DNA of 41,753 nucleotides, taken from Rhodospirillales bacterium 69-11. Its GTDB lineage: Bacteria; Pseudomonadota; Alphaproteobacteria; Acetobacterales; Acetobacteraceae. Within the stretch, counting starts at the first letter, position 1. Each line of letters starts with the position of its first letter. Where the stretch lies: contig MKTV01000056.1 of NCBI GenBank assembly GCA_001898425.1, positions 1 through 41,753 of the forward strand. The letters are read 5' to 3'. The position numbers were made by a program, and so were the translations under genes. The notes under the pieces are model-generated. The model did no database searches. It was not told the DNA's origin and was given only the letters and a program-made list of their open reading frames with translations. Positions 22,663 to 31,815 of this stretch are shown here, in pieces.

Positions 22663-24129
22663 ATGGCCTCGCCCGCGCCTGCCATGCCCGCGCCTGAGAT
22701 GACCGGTCGGTCTGATCCGCATGAAGGCGTGCGGGACCCGCGGCGCGAGATGGATGCACGCACCCGCGCCCTGCTGGAAGCGCCGCTCGCCCCCCTGCTG
22801 CTGCGTCTCGCCGCCCCCAACGTGATCCTCATGCTGGCGCAATCGGCCACCGGGCTGATCGAGACCTATTTCATCGGGCATCTCGGCACCGATGCGCTGG
22901 CCGGGGTCGCCGTCGTGTTCCCCGGCGTGATGCTGACCCAGATGATCTCCGGCGGCGCCATGGGGGGCGGCATCTCCTCCTCCATCGCCCGCGCCCTGGG
23001 GGGCGGACGGCGCGACGACGCCACCGCCCTCGTCACCCATGCCATCGTCATCAACGGTCTGCTCGGCCTGATCTGCTCCGTGGCGGTGCTGGGGTTCGGA
23101 CCCGCGCTCTACCGCAGCCTGGGTGCCCACGGCGCCGCGCTGGATGCGGCGCTCGCCTACTCCAACGTGGTCTTCGCGGGATCCGTGCTGCTCTGGGTGA
23201 TGAACGCGCTGGCCAGCGCGTTGCGGGGCACCGGCAACATGATGGTGCCTGCCTGGGTGATCTGTGGCGGAGCGCTCGCACTCATCCCGCTCTCACCCTG
23301 CCTGATCTTCGGCCTGGGTCCGTTTCCGGGCCTCGGGGTCGCCGGCGGCGCGACCGCACTCGTCACCTACTACGTGGTCGGCACGGCCATCCTCGCCTGG
23401 TATCTCTGGTCCGGGCGCAGCGTGGTGCGGCCGCGCCTGTTCGGCGTCCGGCTCGAGCGGCGGCTGTTCGCGGCGATCGTCAGGGTGGGGGGGATCGCCT
23501 CGCTCAGCTCGCTGCAGACCAACCTGACGATCATGCTGACCACCGGCATGGTCGGCACGTTCGGATCGGCCGCGCTGGCCGGGTTCGGCACGGGCTCCCG
23601 GCTCGAATACCTGCTGGTGCCGCTGTCGTTCGGCATCGGCGCGCCGCTGGTCGCGGTCGTGGGCACCAATGTCGGCGCCGGCCAGCCGGAGCGCGCGTTG
23701 CGGGCGGCCTGGATCGGAGCCGGGTTCGGCTTCGCGGTGACGGAGACGATCGGCCTGCTCGCGGCGCTGCATCCGGTGGCGTGGCTCGCGCTGTTCGACA
23801 CCGATCCGGCGATGCTTGCCACCGGCAGCCTCTACCTGCGCCTGGTCGGGCCGTTCTACGGGTTCTTCGGCCTGGGGCTCGTGCTGTATTTCGCCTCCCA
23901 GGGTGCTGGGCGGATGCTGTGGCCGGTGCTGGGGCAGTTCGTCCGCCTGGCCGTGGCGGTGGTCGGGGCCGCGGTCGCGCTGCGGCTTGGGTTCGGGCTC
24001 TGGGCGGTGTTCGCATCGATCGCGGTGGCGCTGGTCGCCTACGGGCTGACCGTCGCGGTGTCGATCGCCGGCGGCGCCTGGACAGGGCGTCCGGCGCCCC
24101 GCGCCGTCGCGGTGCCGCGCCCCACCTGA
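22663..24129 (+). CDS. MATE-family multidrug efflux transporter (488 aa)
   Basis: This inner-membrane antiporter has about twelve hydrophobic segments in two similar halves. The family start PLLLRLAAPNVILMLAQSATG, then FIGHLGTDALAGVAVVFP and MGGGISSSIARALGGG (residues about 100-115) are characteristic. The first 29 residues are hydrophilic and proline-rich and not part of the family. AAGGAG precedes the ATG at 22663, but an ATG at 22750 would begin right at the conserved part. The operator copy at 22699-22716 lies between these two, so a shorter product from an internal promoter is possible. It is controlled by the upstream TetR protein; the drug or metabolite exported is unknown. Confidence 0.92.
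   Translation: MASPAPAMPAPEMTGRSDPHEGVRDPRREMDARTRALLEAPLAPLLLRLAAPNVILMLAQSATGLIETYFIGHLGTDALAGVAVVFPGVMLTQMISGGAMGGGISSSIARALGGGRRDDATALVTHAIVINGLLGLICSVAVLGFGPALYRSLGAHGAALDAALAYSNVVFAGSVLLWVMNALASALRGTGNMMVPAWVICGGALALIPLSPCLIFGLGPFPGLGVAGGATALVTYYVVGTAILAWYLWSGRSVVRPRLFGVRLERRLFAAIVRVGGIASLSSLQTNLTIMLTTGMVGTFGSAALAGFGTGSRLEYLLVPLSFGIGAPLVAVVGTNVGAGQPERALRAAWIGAGFGFAVTETIGLLAALHPVAWLALFDTDPAMLATGSLYLRLVGPFYGFFGLGLVLYFASQGAGRMLWPVLGQFVRLAVAVVGAAVALRLGFGLWAVFASIAVALVAYGLTVAVSIAGGAWTGRPAPRAVAVPRPT
22699..22716. promoter_or_regulatory. Predicted TetR operator 2, inside the start of the MATE gene
   Basis: This is the exact reverse complement of the 18-bp site at 22022-22039. It lies 36 bases inside the frame opened by the ATG at 22663 and 34 bases before the ATG at 22750. 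It might act as a roadblock within the gene, take part in looping with operator 1, or control a separate promoter for the pump. Confidence 0.7.
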
Positions 24130-24169
24130 GCGAAGCCGACCGGCGAGCGGCCGCGCCCGTCGCAGCCGG

Positions 24170-24264
24170 GCCGGTCGGGCGAAGCCGGGCCAGTCGGGCG
24201 AAGCCGGGCCAGTCGGACGGAGTCGGGCCAGTCGGAAGGACCCGCGCCAGTCGGAAGGACCCGC
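24170..24264. repeat. Five tandem 19-bp repeats
   Basis: Units of 19 bp start at 24170, 24189, 24208, 24227 and 24246 (consensus GCCAGTCGGGCGAAGCCGG, drifting to GCCAGTCGGAAGGACCCGC in the last two), with a truncated sixth. They lie between the MATE stop and the convergent DUF1501 gene. There is no obvious function; a slippage-type minisatellite is likely. Confidence 0.9.
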
Positions 24265-24286
24265 GCCAGCCGCGCCCGTGCAGCGC

Positions 24287-25456
24287 TCAGGTCCGCAGCA
24301 ATCCGCCCATCGGCTCGACGCTGGCGCTGTCGGGAAACACCTGCGTCAGTGCCGGCGCACCCAGGCCGAATTGTCCGGCCAGCAGGCCCTTCGCCACGGC
24401 GCGGAGGTCGCTCGTGGGCGCCAGGTCCCGGTTCTCGAACAACTGGGTGGGGTTCAGCCCTGGCCAGGTCCCCAGGATGCGGCCGCCGGCAACCGCGCCG
24501 CCCAGCACGAAGGCGACCCCGGCGGTGCCGTGATCGGTGCCGCCCGTGCCGTTGATCCGAGCGGTGCGGCCGAACTCGGTCATGACCAGCACGGCGGTCT
24601 GCGCCCAGGCCGGTCCCAGGTTCTCGGCCAGGGCCGCGAGCCCGGCGTCGAGTTGGCGCAGCGGGTTCGGCAGCCGCGTCGCCTGGGCGGCATGGGTGTC
24701 CCAGCCATCGAGTTCGAGGGCCGCGATGCGTGGCCCGCGCGGGGCGGCGAGCAGCTTGCCGGCAGCGGCCGCAAGGGCGGGGAAGCCGGCACGGTTGCTC
24801 GCCTGCGGCAGGTTGTACAGCGTCGCGTCGCTGAAGCCGCGGGCGCGCAGCCCTTCCCCGATCGCGGGGCCGGTGACGGGATCCGGCGCGTTCAGCTCGG
24901 TGATGCGGGCATACATGTCGACGGATGGCGTCGCGTTGCCGTGGGGCGCCCAGGTGCCGACCTCGGCTCCGCCGCGCAGCAGCAGAGGGACGGTGACGCC
25001 GACCGCCAGCGCCTCGGAGTCCGGCGTCCGCGGCAGGGCGGCGACCGCACGGTTCAGCCAGCCGCTCGTCATGCGGTGATCGGCGCCGCTCTCGAGACAG
25101 TCCTGCGCCTCGAAATGGCTGCGCATGCGGTAGGGGCCGGCGACGGCATGGATCGGCGCGAACGTGCCGGCCGCGTACATCGCATGCAGGTTGACGAGCG
25201 CCGGGTGCAGGCCGAACCGGCCGCCGAGGTCGTGCAGGCCGTCTGGCCGGCCGGGATCCGGCGGGACCAGCGCGCCGCGCAGGTCGGTGAGCTCCGGGTC
25301 GCCATAGGGAACCACCGCGCCCAGGCCGTCCATCGCCCCGCGCAGGATCACGACCACGAAGCGGCGGTCGGTCGCAGCCTGGGCGAGTGCGAGGCGGGAG
25401 CGGCCGAGGGCGACGGCGGTGCCGAGGCCGAGGAGGGCGGAGCGTCGGGTGAGCAT
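24287..25456 (-). CDS. DUF1501 family Tat-exported protein (389 aa)
   Basis: A twin-arginine signal (LTRRSALLGLGTAVALG) opens the protein, so export of a folded protein is expected. The body is of the DUF1501 (sulfatase-like fold) type: FVVVILRGAMDGLGAVVPYGD, LHPALVNLHAMY, LELDGWDTHAAQ and VLVMTEFGRTARINGTGGTDHGTAG (in pieces), the last two holding likely metal-binding D, H and E residues. Members of this family occur paired with DUF1800 proteins. The function is unproven. The start is one base after the DUF1800 stop, so both are one transcript. Confidence 0.9.
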   Translation of the reverse strand: MLTRRSALLGLGTAVALGRSRLALAQAATDRRFVVVILRGAMDGLGAVVPYGDPELTDLRGALVPPDPGRPDGLHDLGGRFGLHPALVNLHAMYAAGTFAPIHAVAGPYRMRSHFEAQDCLESGADHRMTSGWLNRAVAALPRTPDSEALAVGVTVPLLLRGGAEVGTWAPHGNATPSVDMYARITELNAPDPVTGPAIGEGLRARGFSDATLYNLPQASNRAGFPALAAAAGKLLAAPRGPRIAALELDGWDTHAAQATRLPNPLRQLDAGLAALAENLGPAWAQTAVLVMTEFGRTARINGTGGTDHGTAGVAFVLGGAVAGGRILGTWPGLNPTQLFENRDLAPTSDLRAVAKGLLAGQFGLGAPALTQVFPDSASVEPMGGLLRT

Positions 25457-25457
25457 G

Positions 25458-26738
25458 TCAGCGCCTCTGGAACGCGGGGGCGGTGAGAAAGAGCGTGAGT
25501 GCCTCGCGACGGGAGGCGGCACGTTGCATGGCGCGCCGGGTCGCGGGATCGAGCAGCGGGCCTTGCACCGTCTCGGCAAGAGCCACCGGGTCGGCGGCGT
25601 CGCTGCGGCCGGCGAGCGCCCAGGCGAAGTCGATGCGGCGGACCATGGCTTCTGGCGCGGCCCAGTCGGCGGCGGTGTCGGGCCATCCGTTCGGGGCGGG
25701 CGCGCGCCAGAATGGCTGGCCGAGCGCGGCGAGGGCGGCCAAGGCGTCGGGGCGGCGTTCCTCGGGCAGGTCGAGTGCCCGCAGGCTCGCGACCACCAGC
25801 TCCTGCGGCGTGCGCAGCTTGGCCGCCGGTGGCGCCGGCACCCCGACCAGCGCGGCCGCGGCGGCGCCCAGGTCGCCATCGGTCTTGCGCAGTACCGCCT
25901 CGATCGCGGCGATGGCGGCGGGCGGTGGGTCGTCGGCGACGAAATGCCGCGTGAGCCGCGTCGCCAGGTGGCGGTGCGTGGCCGGATGGGACGCGAGGAA
26001 GGCGAGGGCGGCGATGCCTCCCGCTTCACCCGCCGGGAAGGTCCGGCCCAGCACGGTCTGAGGGCCGGGCTGGTGGGCTGCGGGGCGGAAGCGGAAGCCG
26101 GGGGGATCGGCTTGCAGGTCGATCGACCAGCCGGTGAGCACGGCGGCGAAGGCGGTCACGTCCTGCTGGGTGTAGCCCGCCGCGGGAGAGACGGTGTGCA
26201 GCTCCAGGCATTCGCGGGCGAGGTTCTCGTTCAGGCCGCGCCGGCTGCGCTGCCCCGCCGCGCTGTCGGGGCCGATGGAGGTCGTGTTGTCGAGATAGAT
26301 CAGCATGGCCGGATGGCGCATGACCGCACCCAGCATGTCGGCGAAGCGGCCGGTGACGTGCGGCCGGATCGCCTCGGCGACGAAGGCGGGCAGCACGGCG
26401 GCGCATTGGCCGCGGCGGGTCGAGACCGTGAAATGGTTGGTCCAGAACCAGACGAGGCGCTCCCGGAACGGCAGGTCAGTCTCGACCGCGTGGGCGAGCT
26501 GGCTGCGGGCGCCGGCGCGGAACAGGGCGGCCGACCGGGACTGCAGCGGCGGGGGCTTGTCCCTGCGATCGGCGCGCAGGGCCGCGAGGCCCTCGGCGGT
26601 GGTTGGGCCTGCGCCGATCAGAGGATCGGGGGGGGCGAGTTGGGCGTGCAGCCAGGCTACGGGATCGGTTGGCACCGGGTCGGAGGGCCGGTGCCCCAGG
26701 CCGAAGCGCACGAGCGCGTGAGCGGTCTCGGTGTCCAT
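25458..26738 (-). CDS. DUF1800 family protein (426 aa)
   Basis: Family landmarks of DUF1800 are visible: ALVRFGLGHRPSD at the start, FRERLVWFWTNHFTVS, MLIYLDNTTSIG, LNENLARECLELHTV, YTQQDVTAFAAVLTGWS and LATRLTRHFVAD. The ATG at 26738 fits the usual start of the family (M-x-ALVRFG); no signal peptide is visible, which differs from some relatives. It forms a two-gene operon with the DUF1501 gene, a widespread pairing whose biochemical role is not established. The upstream gap 26739-27035 also serves the divergent fusA. Confidence 0.9.
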   Translation of the reverse strand: MDTETAHALVRFGLGHRPSDPVPTDPVAWLHAQLAPPDPLIGAGPTTAEGLAALRADRRDKPPPLQSRSAALFRAGARSQLAHAVETDLPFRERLVWFWTNHFTVSTRRGQCAAVLPAFVAEAIRPHVTGRFADMLGAVMRHPAMLIYLDNTTSIGPDSAAGQRSRRGLNENLARECLELHTVSPAAGYTQQDVTAFAAVLTGWSIDLQADPPGFRFRPAAHQPGPQTVLGRTFPAGEAGGIAALAFLASHPATHRHLATRLTRHFVADDPPPAAIAAIEAVLRKTDGDLGAAAAALVGVPAPPAAKLRTPQELVVASLRALDLPEERRPDALAALAALGQPFWRAPAPNGWPDTAADWAAPEAMVRRIDFAWALAGRSDAADPVALAETVQGPLLDPATRRAMQRAASRREALTLFLTAPAFQRR

Positions 26739-27035
26739 GGTGCGCAGCCTATTGCGCGCCCATGTATCGTTCTGTGATAAACCGTCATGGCGGGTTGCGT
26801 TGCGGTGCCGCACCGGGACGCGGCCCCGCCATGGCTTGCGGGCGCGCCGTGCGGAATTCGCACTTGCAAAACCCGGCCCTCTGTCGCATCTGACCGGCAT
26901 TCGTGACCGGCTGCTCGTCAGCCGGCATTGCTGTATCGGGCGCGCGGGGGAAGGGTCCCTGGGATCCGGATCGGATCACGCGCCCGCTTCGCTATGAAAG
27001 TTCGGTCTGCCCCTCTCCGGGGCGTGGAGGTTACT

Positions 27036-29123
27036 GTGTCAGGCTCGCCGCTCGAGAAGATTCGCAACATCGGCATCACCGCCCACATCGACGCGGGCAA
27101 GACCACCACGACCGAGCGGATTCTGTATTACACGGGCGTGTCGCACAAGATCGGCGAGGTGCACGAGGGCAACACCACGACCGACTACATGGAGCAGGAG
27201 CGTGAGCGTGGCATCACGATCACCTCGGCGGCCGTGACCTGCGAGTGGAAAGACCACCGCATCAACATCATCGACACGCCCGGCCACATCGACTTCAACA
27301 TCGAGGTGAACCGCAGCCTCCGCGTGCTGGACGGCGCGATCTTCATCATCGAGGGCGTGGCCGGCGTGCAGCCGCAGTCCGAGACCAACTGGCGTCTCGC
27401 CGACCGCTACAACGTCCCGCGCATCATCTTCATCAACAAGCTCGATCGCACCGGCGCCGACTTCTACCGCGCGTTCGACACGTTGAAGGAGAAGCTCGAT
27501 ATCGTCGCGCTGCCGCTGCAGCTGCCGATCGGCATCGAGGACCAGTTCCTGGGCGTCGTCGACCTGGTCGAGATGAAGGCGATCATCTGGGAAGGCGGCG
27601 AGCTGGGCGCCAAGTACCACGATGAGGCGATCCCGGCCGATCTGGCCGAGAAGGCGGCCGAATACCGGCAGAACCTGCTGGATACCGCGCTCTCGGTCGA
27701 CGAGGCCGCGATGGAGGAATACTTCGACAAGGGCGACGTCTCCGTCGAGACGCTGAAGCGCTGCATCAAGGCGGGCGCCATCTCCGGCGCGTTCCGCCCG
27801 GTGCTGTGCGGCACGGCGTTCAAGAACAAGGGCGTGCAGCCGCTGCTCGACGCGGTGATCGACTACCTGCCGTCCCCGCTGGACGTGCCCGGCATCGCGG
27901 TCGCGCTGGAGGAAGGTGAGGACGAGGCCGATCATCCGGACCGCCGCCGCATGAAGGCCGATCCGAAGGCCTCCTTCTCGGGCCTCGCCTTCAAGATCAT
28001 CAACGACAAGTACGGCACGCTGACCTTCGTGCGCGTCTACTCCGGCACGCTGAAGTCGGGCGACATGGTGCTGAACACCACGAAGGGCCACCGCGAGCGC
28101 ATCGGGCGGATGTTCCAGATGCACGCCGACAAGCGCCAGGAGATCAAGGAAGTCGAGGCCGGCGACATCGCCGCCTTCGTCGGCCTGAAGGACACCGGCA
28201 CGGGCGACACCCTGGCCTCCCAGGATGATCCGGTGGTGCTGGAGCGCATGGCGTTCCCGGTGCCCGTGATCGACATCTCGGTCGAGCCGCGCACCAAGGA
28301 AGCGGTCGAGAAGATGACGATCGGCCTGCAGAAGCTGGCGGCGGAAGACCCGTCGCTGCGGCTGAAGACCGATCAGGAGACCGGCCAGACCATCCTGTCC
28401 GGGATGGGCGAGCTGCATCTGGAGATCATCATCGACCGCCTGCGCCGCGAATACGGCGTGGACGCGAACATCGGCGCGCCGCAGGTGGCGTATCGAGAGA
28501 CCATCTCCAAGACGCACACCGAGACCTACACCCACAAGAAGCAGACCGGTGGGTCGGGTCAGTTCGCCGAGGTGAAGATCGTCTTCGAGCCGACCGAACG
28601 GAACGAAGGGATCGTGTTCGAGAACGAGGTGGTCGGCGGCTCCGTCCCCCGGGAATACATCCCGGCGGTCGAGAAGGGCATCCGCAACCAGGCCGACAGC
28701 GGCGTGCTGGCCGGCTTCCCCACGGTGGACTTCAAGTTCTCCCTGGTGGACGGCAAGTACCACGACGTCGACTCCTCGGCGCTGGCCTTCGAAATCGCCG
28801 CCAAGGCTTGCTTCCGGGAGGGCATGAAGAAGGCCGGCCCGATCATCCTCGAGCCGATCATGGACGTGGAAGTGACCACGCCGCAGGATCACGTGGGTGA
28901 CGTGGTGGGCGACCTGAACCGCCGCCGCGGGCAGATCCAGAACCAGGAGAGCTCCGGCTCGACCGTGATCGTGCGGGCGCTGGTCCCGCTGAAGGAGATG
29001 TTCGGCTACATCTCCCACCTGCGGAGCATGACCAAGGGGCGCGCGTCCTTCACCATGCAGTTCCACCACTACGATCCGGTGCCGCGGAACATCGCGGACG
29101 AGATCATGGCCAAGAGCGCCTGA
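27036..29123 (+). CDS. fusA: Elongation factor G (695 aa)
   Basis: This is the translocation GTPase of translation. The G1 motif AHIDAGKT is at residues 16-23, switch II contains DTPGHIDF, G4 is NKLD, and domains II-V follow (domain IV with the [11 protein letters not shown] loop, domain V ending [12 protein letters not shown]). The GTG at 27036 is preferred: GGAGG sits five bases upstream and the encoded start ([13 protein letters not shown]) fits the family; an ATG at 26994 would add 14 odd residues. It is not beside rpsL/rpsG/tuf, and G-domain segments such as [17 protein letters not shown] differ from the commonest alphaproteobacterial form, so it could be a second copy or a lineage-specific version. 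Confidence 0.95.
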   Translation: MSGSPLEKIRNIGITAHIDAGKTTTTERILYYTGVSHKIGEVHEGNTTTDYMEQERERGITITSAAVTCEWKDHRINIIDTPGHIDFNIEVNRSLRVLDGAIFIIEGVAGVQPQSETNWRLADRYNVPRIIFINKLDRTGADFYRAFDTLKEKLDIVALPLQLPIGIEDQFLGVVDLVEMKAIIWEGGELGAKYHDEAIPADLAEKAAEYRQNLLDTALSVDEAAMEEYFDKGDVSVETLKRCIKAGAISGAFRPVLCGTAFKNKGVQPLLDAVIDYLPSPLDVPGIAVALEEGEDEADHPDRRRMKADPKASFSGLAFKIINDKYGTLTFVRVYSGTLKSGDMVLNTTKGHRERIGRMFQMHADKRQEIKEVEAGDIAAFVGLKDTGTGDTLASQDDPVVLERMAFPVPVIDISVEPRTKEAVEKMTIGLQKLAAEDPSLRLKTDQETGQTILSGMGELHLEIIIDRLRREYGVDANIGAPQVAYRETISKTHTETYTHKKQTGGSGQFAEVKIVFEPTERNEGIVFENEVVGGSVPREYIPAVEKGIRNQADSGVLAGFPTVDFKFSLVDGKYHDVDSSALAFEIAAKACFREGMKKAGPIILEPIMDVEVTTPQDHVGDVVGDLNRRRGQIQNQESSGSTVIVRALVPLKEMFGYISHLRSMTKGRASFTMQFHHYDPVPRNIADEIMAKSA

Positions 29124-29152
29124 TGGCTGTTGCCTTCGCGGGCGGCGGCTAG

Positions 29153-29476
29153 ATGAGCGGTTCCCGCCTCCATTGGACGCGGGGACGCCATGAAGAGGGT
29201 GTCGGGGTGACCCCCCGAACCCTCGAGTGGATCGGGTTCAACGACGCGGGCGAGGCCATCGCCCGCGTCGTTCGCGTTCAGGGGCCGCTCTCGACCGGCT
29301 GGCGCTCCTTCCCGGCAGTGGCGCGCGATGCGCAAGCCCGGGTCGTGGAGCTGCGGCCCGGAGAGCCGCCGGACGGCGCGTGGCTTGCCTGTGTCGGCGG
29401 GCGCGTCGTGGGCCGCGCGGCCGTGCCGCTGCAGGCGGTGCGCACGGCAGAGGCAGCGCTCGACGACGGCGCGTAA
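29153..29476 (+). CDS. Hypothetical protein (up to 107 aa)
   Basis: The frame reads as ordinary protein from about residue 19 on: TLEWIGFNDAGEAIARVVRVQGPLSTGWRSFP in pieces, then AWLACVGGRVVGRAAVPLQ. It is a small beta-rich, soluble protein. The start is uncertain: ATG at 29153, or GTG at 29207, which would give an 89-residue product beginning just before the well-formed part. It follows fusA by 29 bases on the same strand. I recognise no family. Confidence 0.5.
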   Translation: MSGSRLHWTRGRHEEGVGVTPRTLEWIGFNDAGEAIARVVRVQGPLSTGWRSFPAVARDAQARVVELRPGEPPDGAWLACVGGRVVGRAAVPLQAVRTAEAALDDGA

Positions 29477-29845
29477 CCGACCCCCGCCCAAGCGCCACGG
29501 GCGCGATCACCCGCTTGGCGGCCGTCGCGCTGGCGAAGCCGCATCCATGCACGGCTTTCCCGACGGCGATGCGCGGCTCCCGCGATCGTCATGGATGCTG
29601 TTCGCGTTGTCATGGGATGCGTCTTCGCCGCGTCCCGCGCCCCGATCCGCACGGCGTTGGGAAAAGCTGCGTCTGCCGTTGCTTCTCCGCCTGCGGGACA
29701 CACGAGCGGGCCACGTGACGCTGCCATCCGGCGTCCGCGATCACGCGATCGCACCAGACGCCCCCGCGCCCTGCCGCCGCACGCGGCAAACCATCCCGCA
29801 GCTCCCGCGCTCCCGATTCGCCGATACGCGCGGGAGATCCAGCAC
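29477..29845. other. Gap upstream of the manganese catalase gene
   Basis: These 369 bases hold frames on both strands but none with convincing protein character; the frame leading into the catalase is arginine/proline-rich. Expected promoter region of the catalase, though I can mark no clear -35/-10 pair. Confidence 0.6.
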
Positions 29846-30667
29846 ATGTTCATCCATCATCCCATCCTCGTCACCGACGTGCACGTCACCAACCCGGACC
29901 CTGCCTTCGCCGAGAAGCTGCTGGAGCAGTACGGCGGCGCGACCGGCGAGCTGACCGCTGCGCTGACCTACTGGACGCAATCCTTCCACACGGATCACCG
30001 CGGCATTCGCGACATGCTGCAGGACATCGGTACGGAAGAGTTCAGCCATCTCGAGATCATTGCGATGCTGATCGAGCAGCACACGCAGCGAGCCTCGGTC
30101 AACGCGCAGGATGCCGCCTACCGCAGCACGCTGTTCTCGCTGCGCGGTGCCGGGCCGCATCTCGTCGACTCGAAGGGGTCGTTCTGGGACGCACGCTATG
30201 TCAACGAAGGCGGGCACGTGGTGCGCGACCTGCGCGCCAACGTCGCGGCGGAGGCCGGTGCGCTCGCCACCTACGAGGAACTGCTGCGCTACGCGCCCGA
30301 CGACGGGACCCGCGATGCATTGCGGCACTTGGCCACGCGCGAGGTCTCCCATACGCAGATGTTCATGGAGGCGCTGAAGAGCCAGGACGCGCTGGACAAG
30401 CCGCTGTTCGGCAATCTCCAGCCCGACGACTCGGTGAACCTCTATTTCAACATGTCGAACGGACCGGATGCCGACCAGCGCGGCCCGTGGAACAGCGAGC
30501 CGGCGTTCCAGTACGTCGCCGACCCGCTGAAGCATGAGCAGCAGCAACACGGCAAGAACCCGCAATACTCCAACGAGATGACCATGACGCCGGACCCGGG
30601 CAAGGCGCCGCGGGAGCCGCTGAAGCCGGCGCGCAGCCCGTCCGCCCCGAAGCAGCAGGGAGGTTGA
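29846..30667 (+). CDS. Manganese catalase (273 aa)
   Basis: This dimanganese catalase destroys hydrogen peroxide without haem. Ferritin-like ligands are visible: E35 (GATGELTAAL), E65/H68 (TEEFSHLE), a second glutamate in NVAAEAGALATYEEL and an ExxH in TREVSHTQMF. The region around NMSNGPDADQRGPWN is typical of the family. The C-terminal 40 residues are hydrophilic and lysine/proline-rich. The ATG at 29846 has GGAG upstream. Together with rubrerythrin it gives the organism haem-free peroxide defence. The next gene starts two bases after its stop. Confidence 0.93.
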   Translation: MFIHHPILVTDVHVTNPDPAFAEKLLEQYGGATGELTAALTYWTQSFHTDHRGIRDMLQDIGTEEFSHLEIIAMLIEQHTQRASVNAQDAAYRSTLFSLRGAGPHLVDSKGSFWDARYVNEGGHVVRDLRANVAAEAGALATYEELLRYAPDDGTRDALRHLATREVSHTQMFMEALKSQDALDKPLFGNLQPDDSVNLYFNMSNGPDADQRGPWNSEPAFQYVADPLKHEQQQHGKNPQYSNEMTMTPDPGKAPREPLKPARSPSAPKQQGG

Positions 30668-30668
30668 G

Positions 30669-31112
30669 GTGACCGCGCCGCTCGCACGACGCGCGCTGCT
30701 GCAGACCGGAGCGGTGACCGCGGGCCTCGCCCTCACCGCGATACGGGCGCAGCCGGCGGCCGCGGCCGCCCCGAGCGTGGCACCGATCACCGGGGCGATC
30801 GCCGGGCATATGCGTCTCGACCCGATGCGGGGGGCGACGATCCGCCTTACCGAACTCGGACCCGACGGCGGCCCCGTCCGGACCCTGGCGTTCGTGGAGG
30901 TGCCGCTCGGCGCGCTCTATGCGGATGGCGTGCCGCGGGCGGGCAGCGCGCCGCTCCGTGCCCTGTCCCGTCGGGCTGGGGACCTGGCGGTGCGCGTCGC
31001 CGCGGCAAGCTGGGGTGTCGCGCCCGACGCGTGCCGCCTGTCCGGCCGCCGGATCACGCATGAGGCGTCGGGGCGGATGCTGCCCTTCGGCGCCTGGGTC
31101 GACTTCGCGTAA
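30669..31112 (+). CDS. Small exported protein resembling part of an IorB-type molybdenum hydroxylase subunit (147 aa)
   Basis: A GTG at 30669, with GGAGG just upstream and one base after the catalase stop, opens a protein with a Tat-like signal (ARRALLQTGAVTAGLALTA). The mature part carries RAGDLAVRVAAASWGVAPDAC and RRITHEASGRMLPFGAW. That pairing (an AA--WGV helix followed by G-ITH-ASGR---YG) is what I know from the large subunit of isoquinoline 1-oxidoreductase-like enzymes, but here it stands alone in about 110 residues, without molybdenum-cofactor binding regions. It may be a degenerate fragment or a small accessory protein. Its role beside manganese catalase is unknown. Confidence 0.65.
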   Translation: MTAPLARRALLQTGAVTAGLALTAIRAQPAAAAAPSVAPITGAIAGHMRLDPMRGATIRLTELGPDGGPVRTLAFVEVPLGALYADGVPRAGSAPLRALSRRAGDLAVRVAAASWGVAPDACRLSGRRITHEASGRMLPFGAWVDFA

Positions 31113-31281
31113 GCGGTGCGGCGCCGGGGGCGGCTCGCCAGGCTCGCATCTGAAATCGCGGCCATCTTATGGCAGTCGTCGCTGCGCCACCCTACGTTTC
31201 ATCTCGCGCTTCCAATCGGCCAAGACGCCGCCGCGCCGACCGACCGAGCGCTCGTGCGGCGGCGGGAGAGGAGAGCGAGAG

Positions 31282-31716
31282 ATGACGATCGCGGACGTGC
31301 TGCAGGAGAAGGGCCACCGGGTGGTCCGGGTGCGGGAGAGCGACAGCGTGCGAAGCGCCGTCGGCAAACTCGCGGAGCACCGGATCGGCGCGGTGGTCGT
31401 GGAGGATGCCTGGATGAAGCCTGTCGGCATCTTCTCCGAACGTGACTTCCTCAATGCCGTGGCGAGCCGAGGAGCGGCGGTGCTCGACCTGTCGGTCGGT
31501 GCGCTGATGAGCCACAGCCTGATCCATTGCCGCTCCACGGACCGGGTGGACGATGCGATGGCGGCGATGACCCAGGCGCGCATCCGGCACCTGCCGGTGA
31601 TCGATGGCGGTGACCTGGTTGGCATCGTCAGCATCGGCGACCTGGTGAAGCACCGGCTGGACGAGAAGGCGCTAGAGGCGAACGTTCTTCTGGACCTCTC
31701 GCGCATGCGGGCCTGA
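31282..31716 (+). CDS. CBS-domain pair protein (144 aa)
   Basis: Two CBS domains make up the whole protein: the first at about residues 8-65 (ESDSVRSAVGKLAEHRIGAVVVED, GIFSERDFLNAV), the second at about 75-135 (SHSLIHCRSTDRVDDAMAAM, IRHLPVIDGGDLVGIVSIGDLVKHRL). Such stand-alone pairs bind adenosine nucleotides and act as energy or redox sensors. There is no fused effector domain. The ATG at 31282 is preceded by GAGAG. The partner is unknown. Confidence 0.92.
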   Translation: MTIADVLQEKGHRVVRVRESDSVRSAVGKLAEHRIGAVVVEDAWMKPVGIFSERDFLNAVASRGAAVLDLSVGALMSHSLIHCRSTDRVDDAMAAMTQARIRHLPVIDGGDLVGIVSIGDLVKHRLDEKALEANVLLDLSRMRA

Positions 31717-31815
31717 GGCGGCGACCAGGGGGACTGGGAGCGGGACGGGGGGCGTGACGCCGCCCGCCTCGCACCGCCCCGCTCAGGTCCGATGCGCTCA
31801 GGCGTCCCGGTGCGC

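Noticed and set aside
29591-30667. N-terminally extended manganese catalase
   Set aside because: The additional 85 residues are low-complexity Arg/Pro/Ala, and a ribosome binding site lies before the ATG at 29846.
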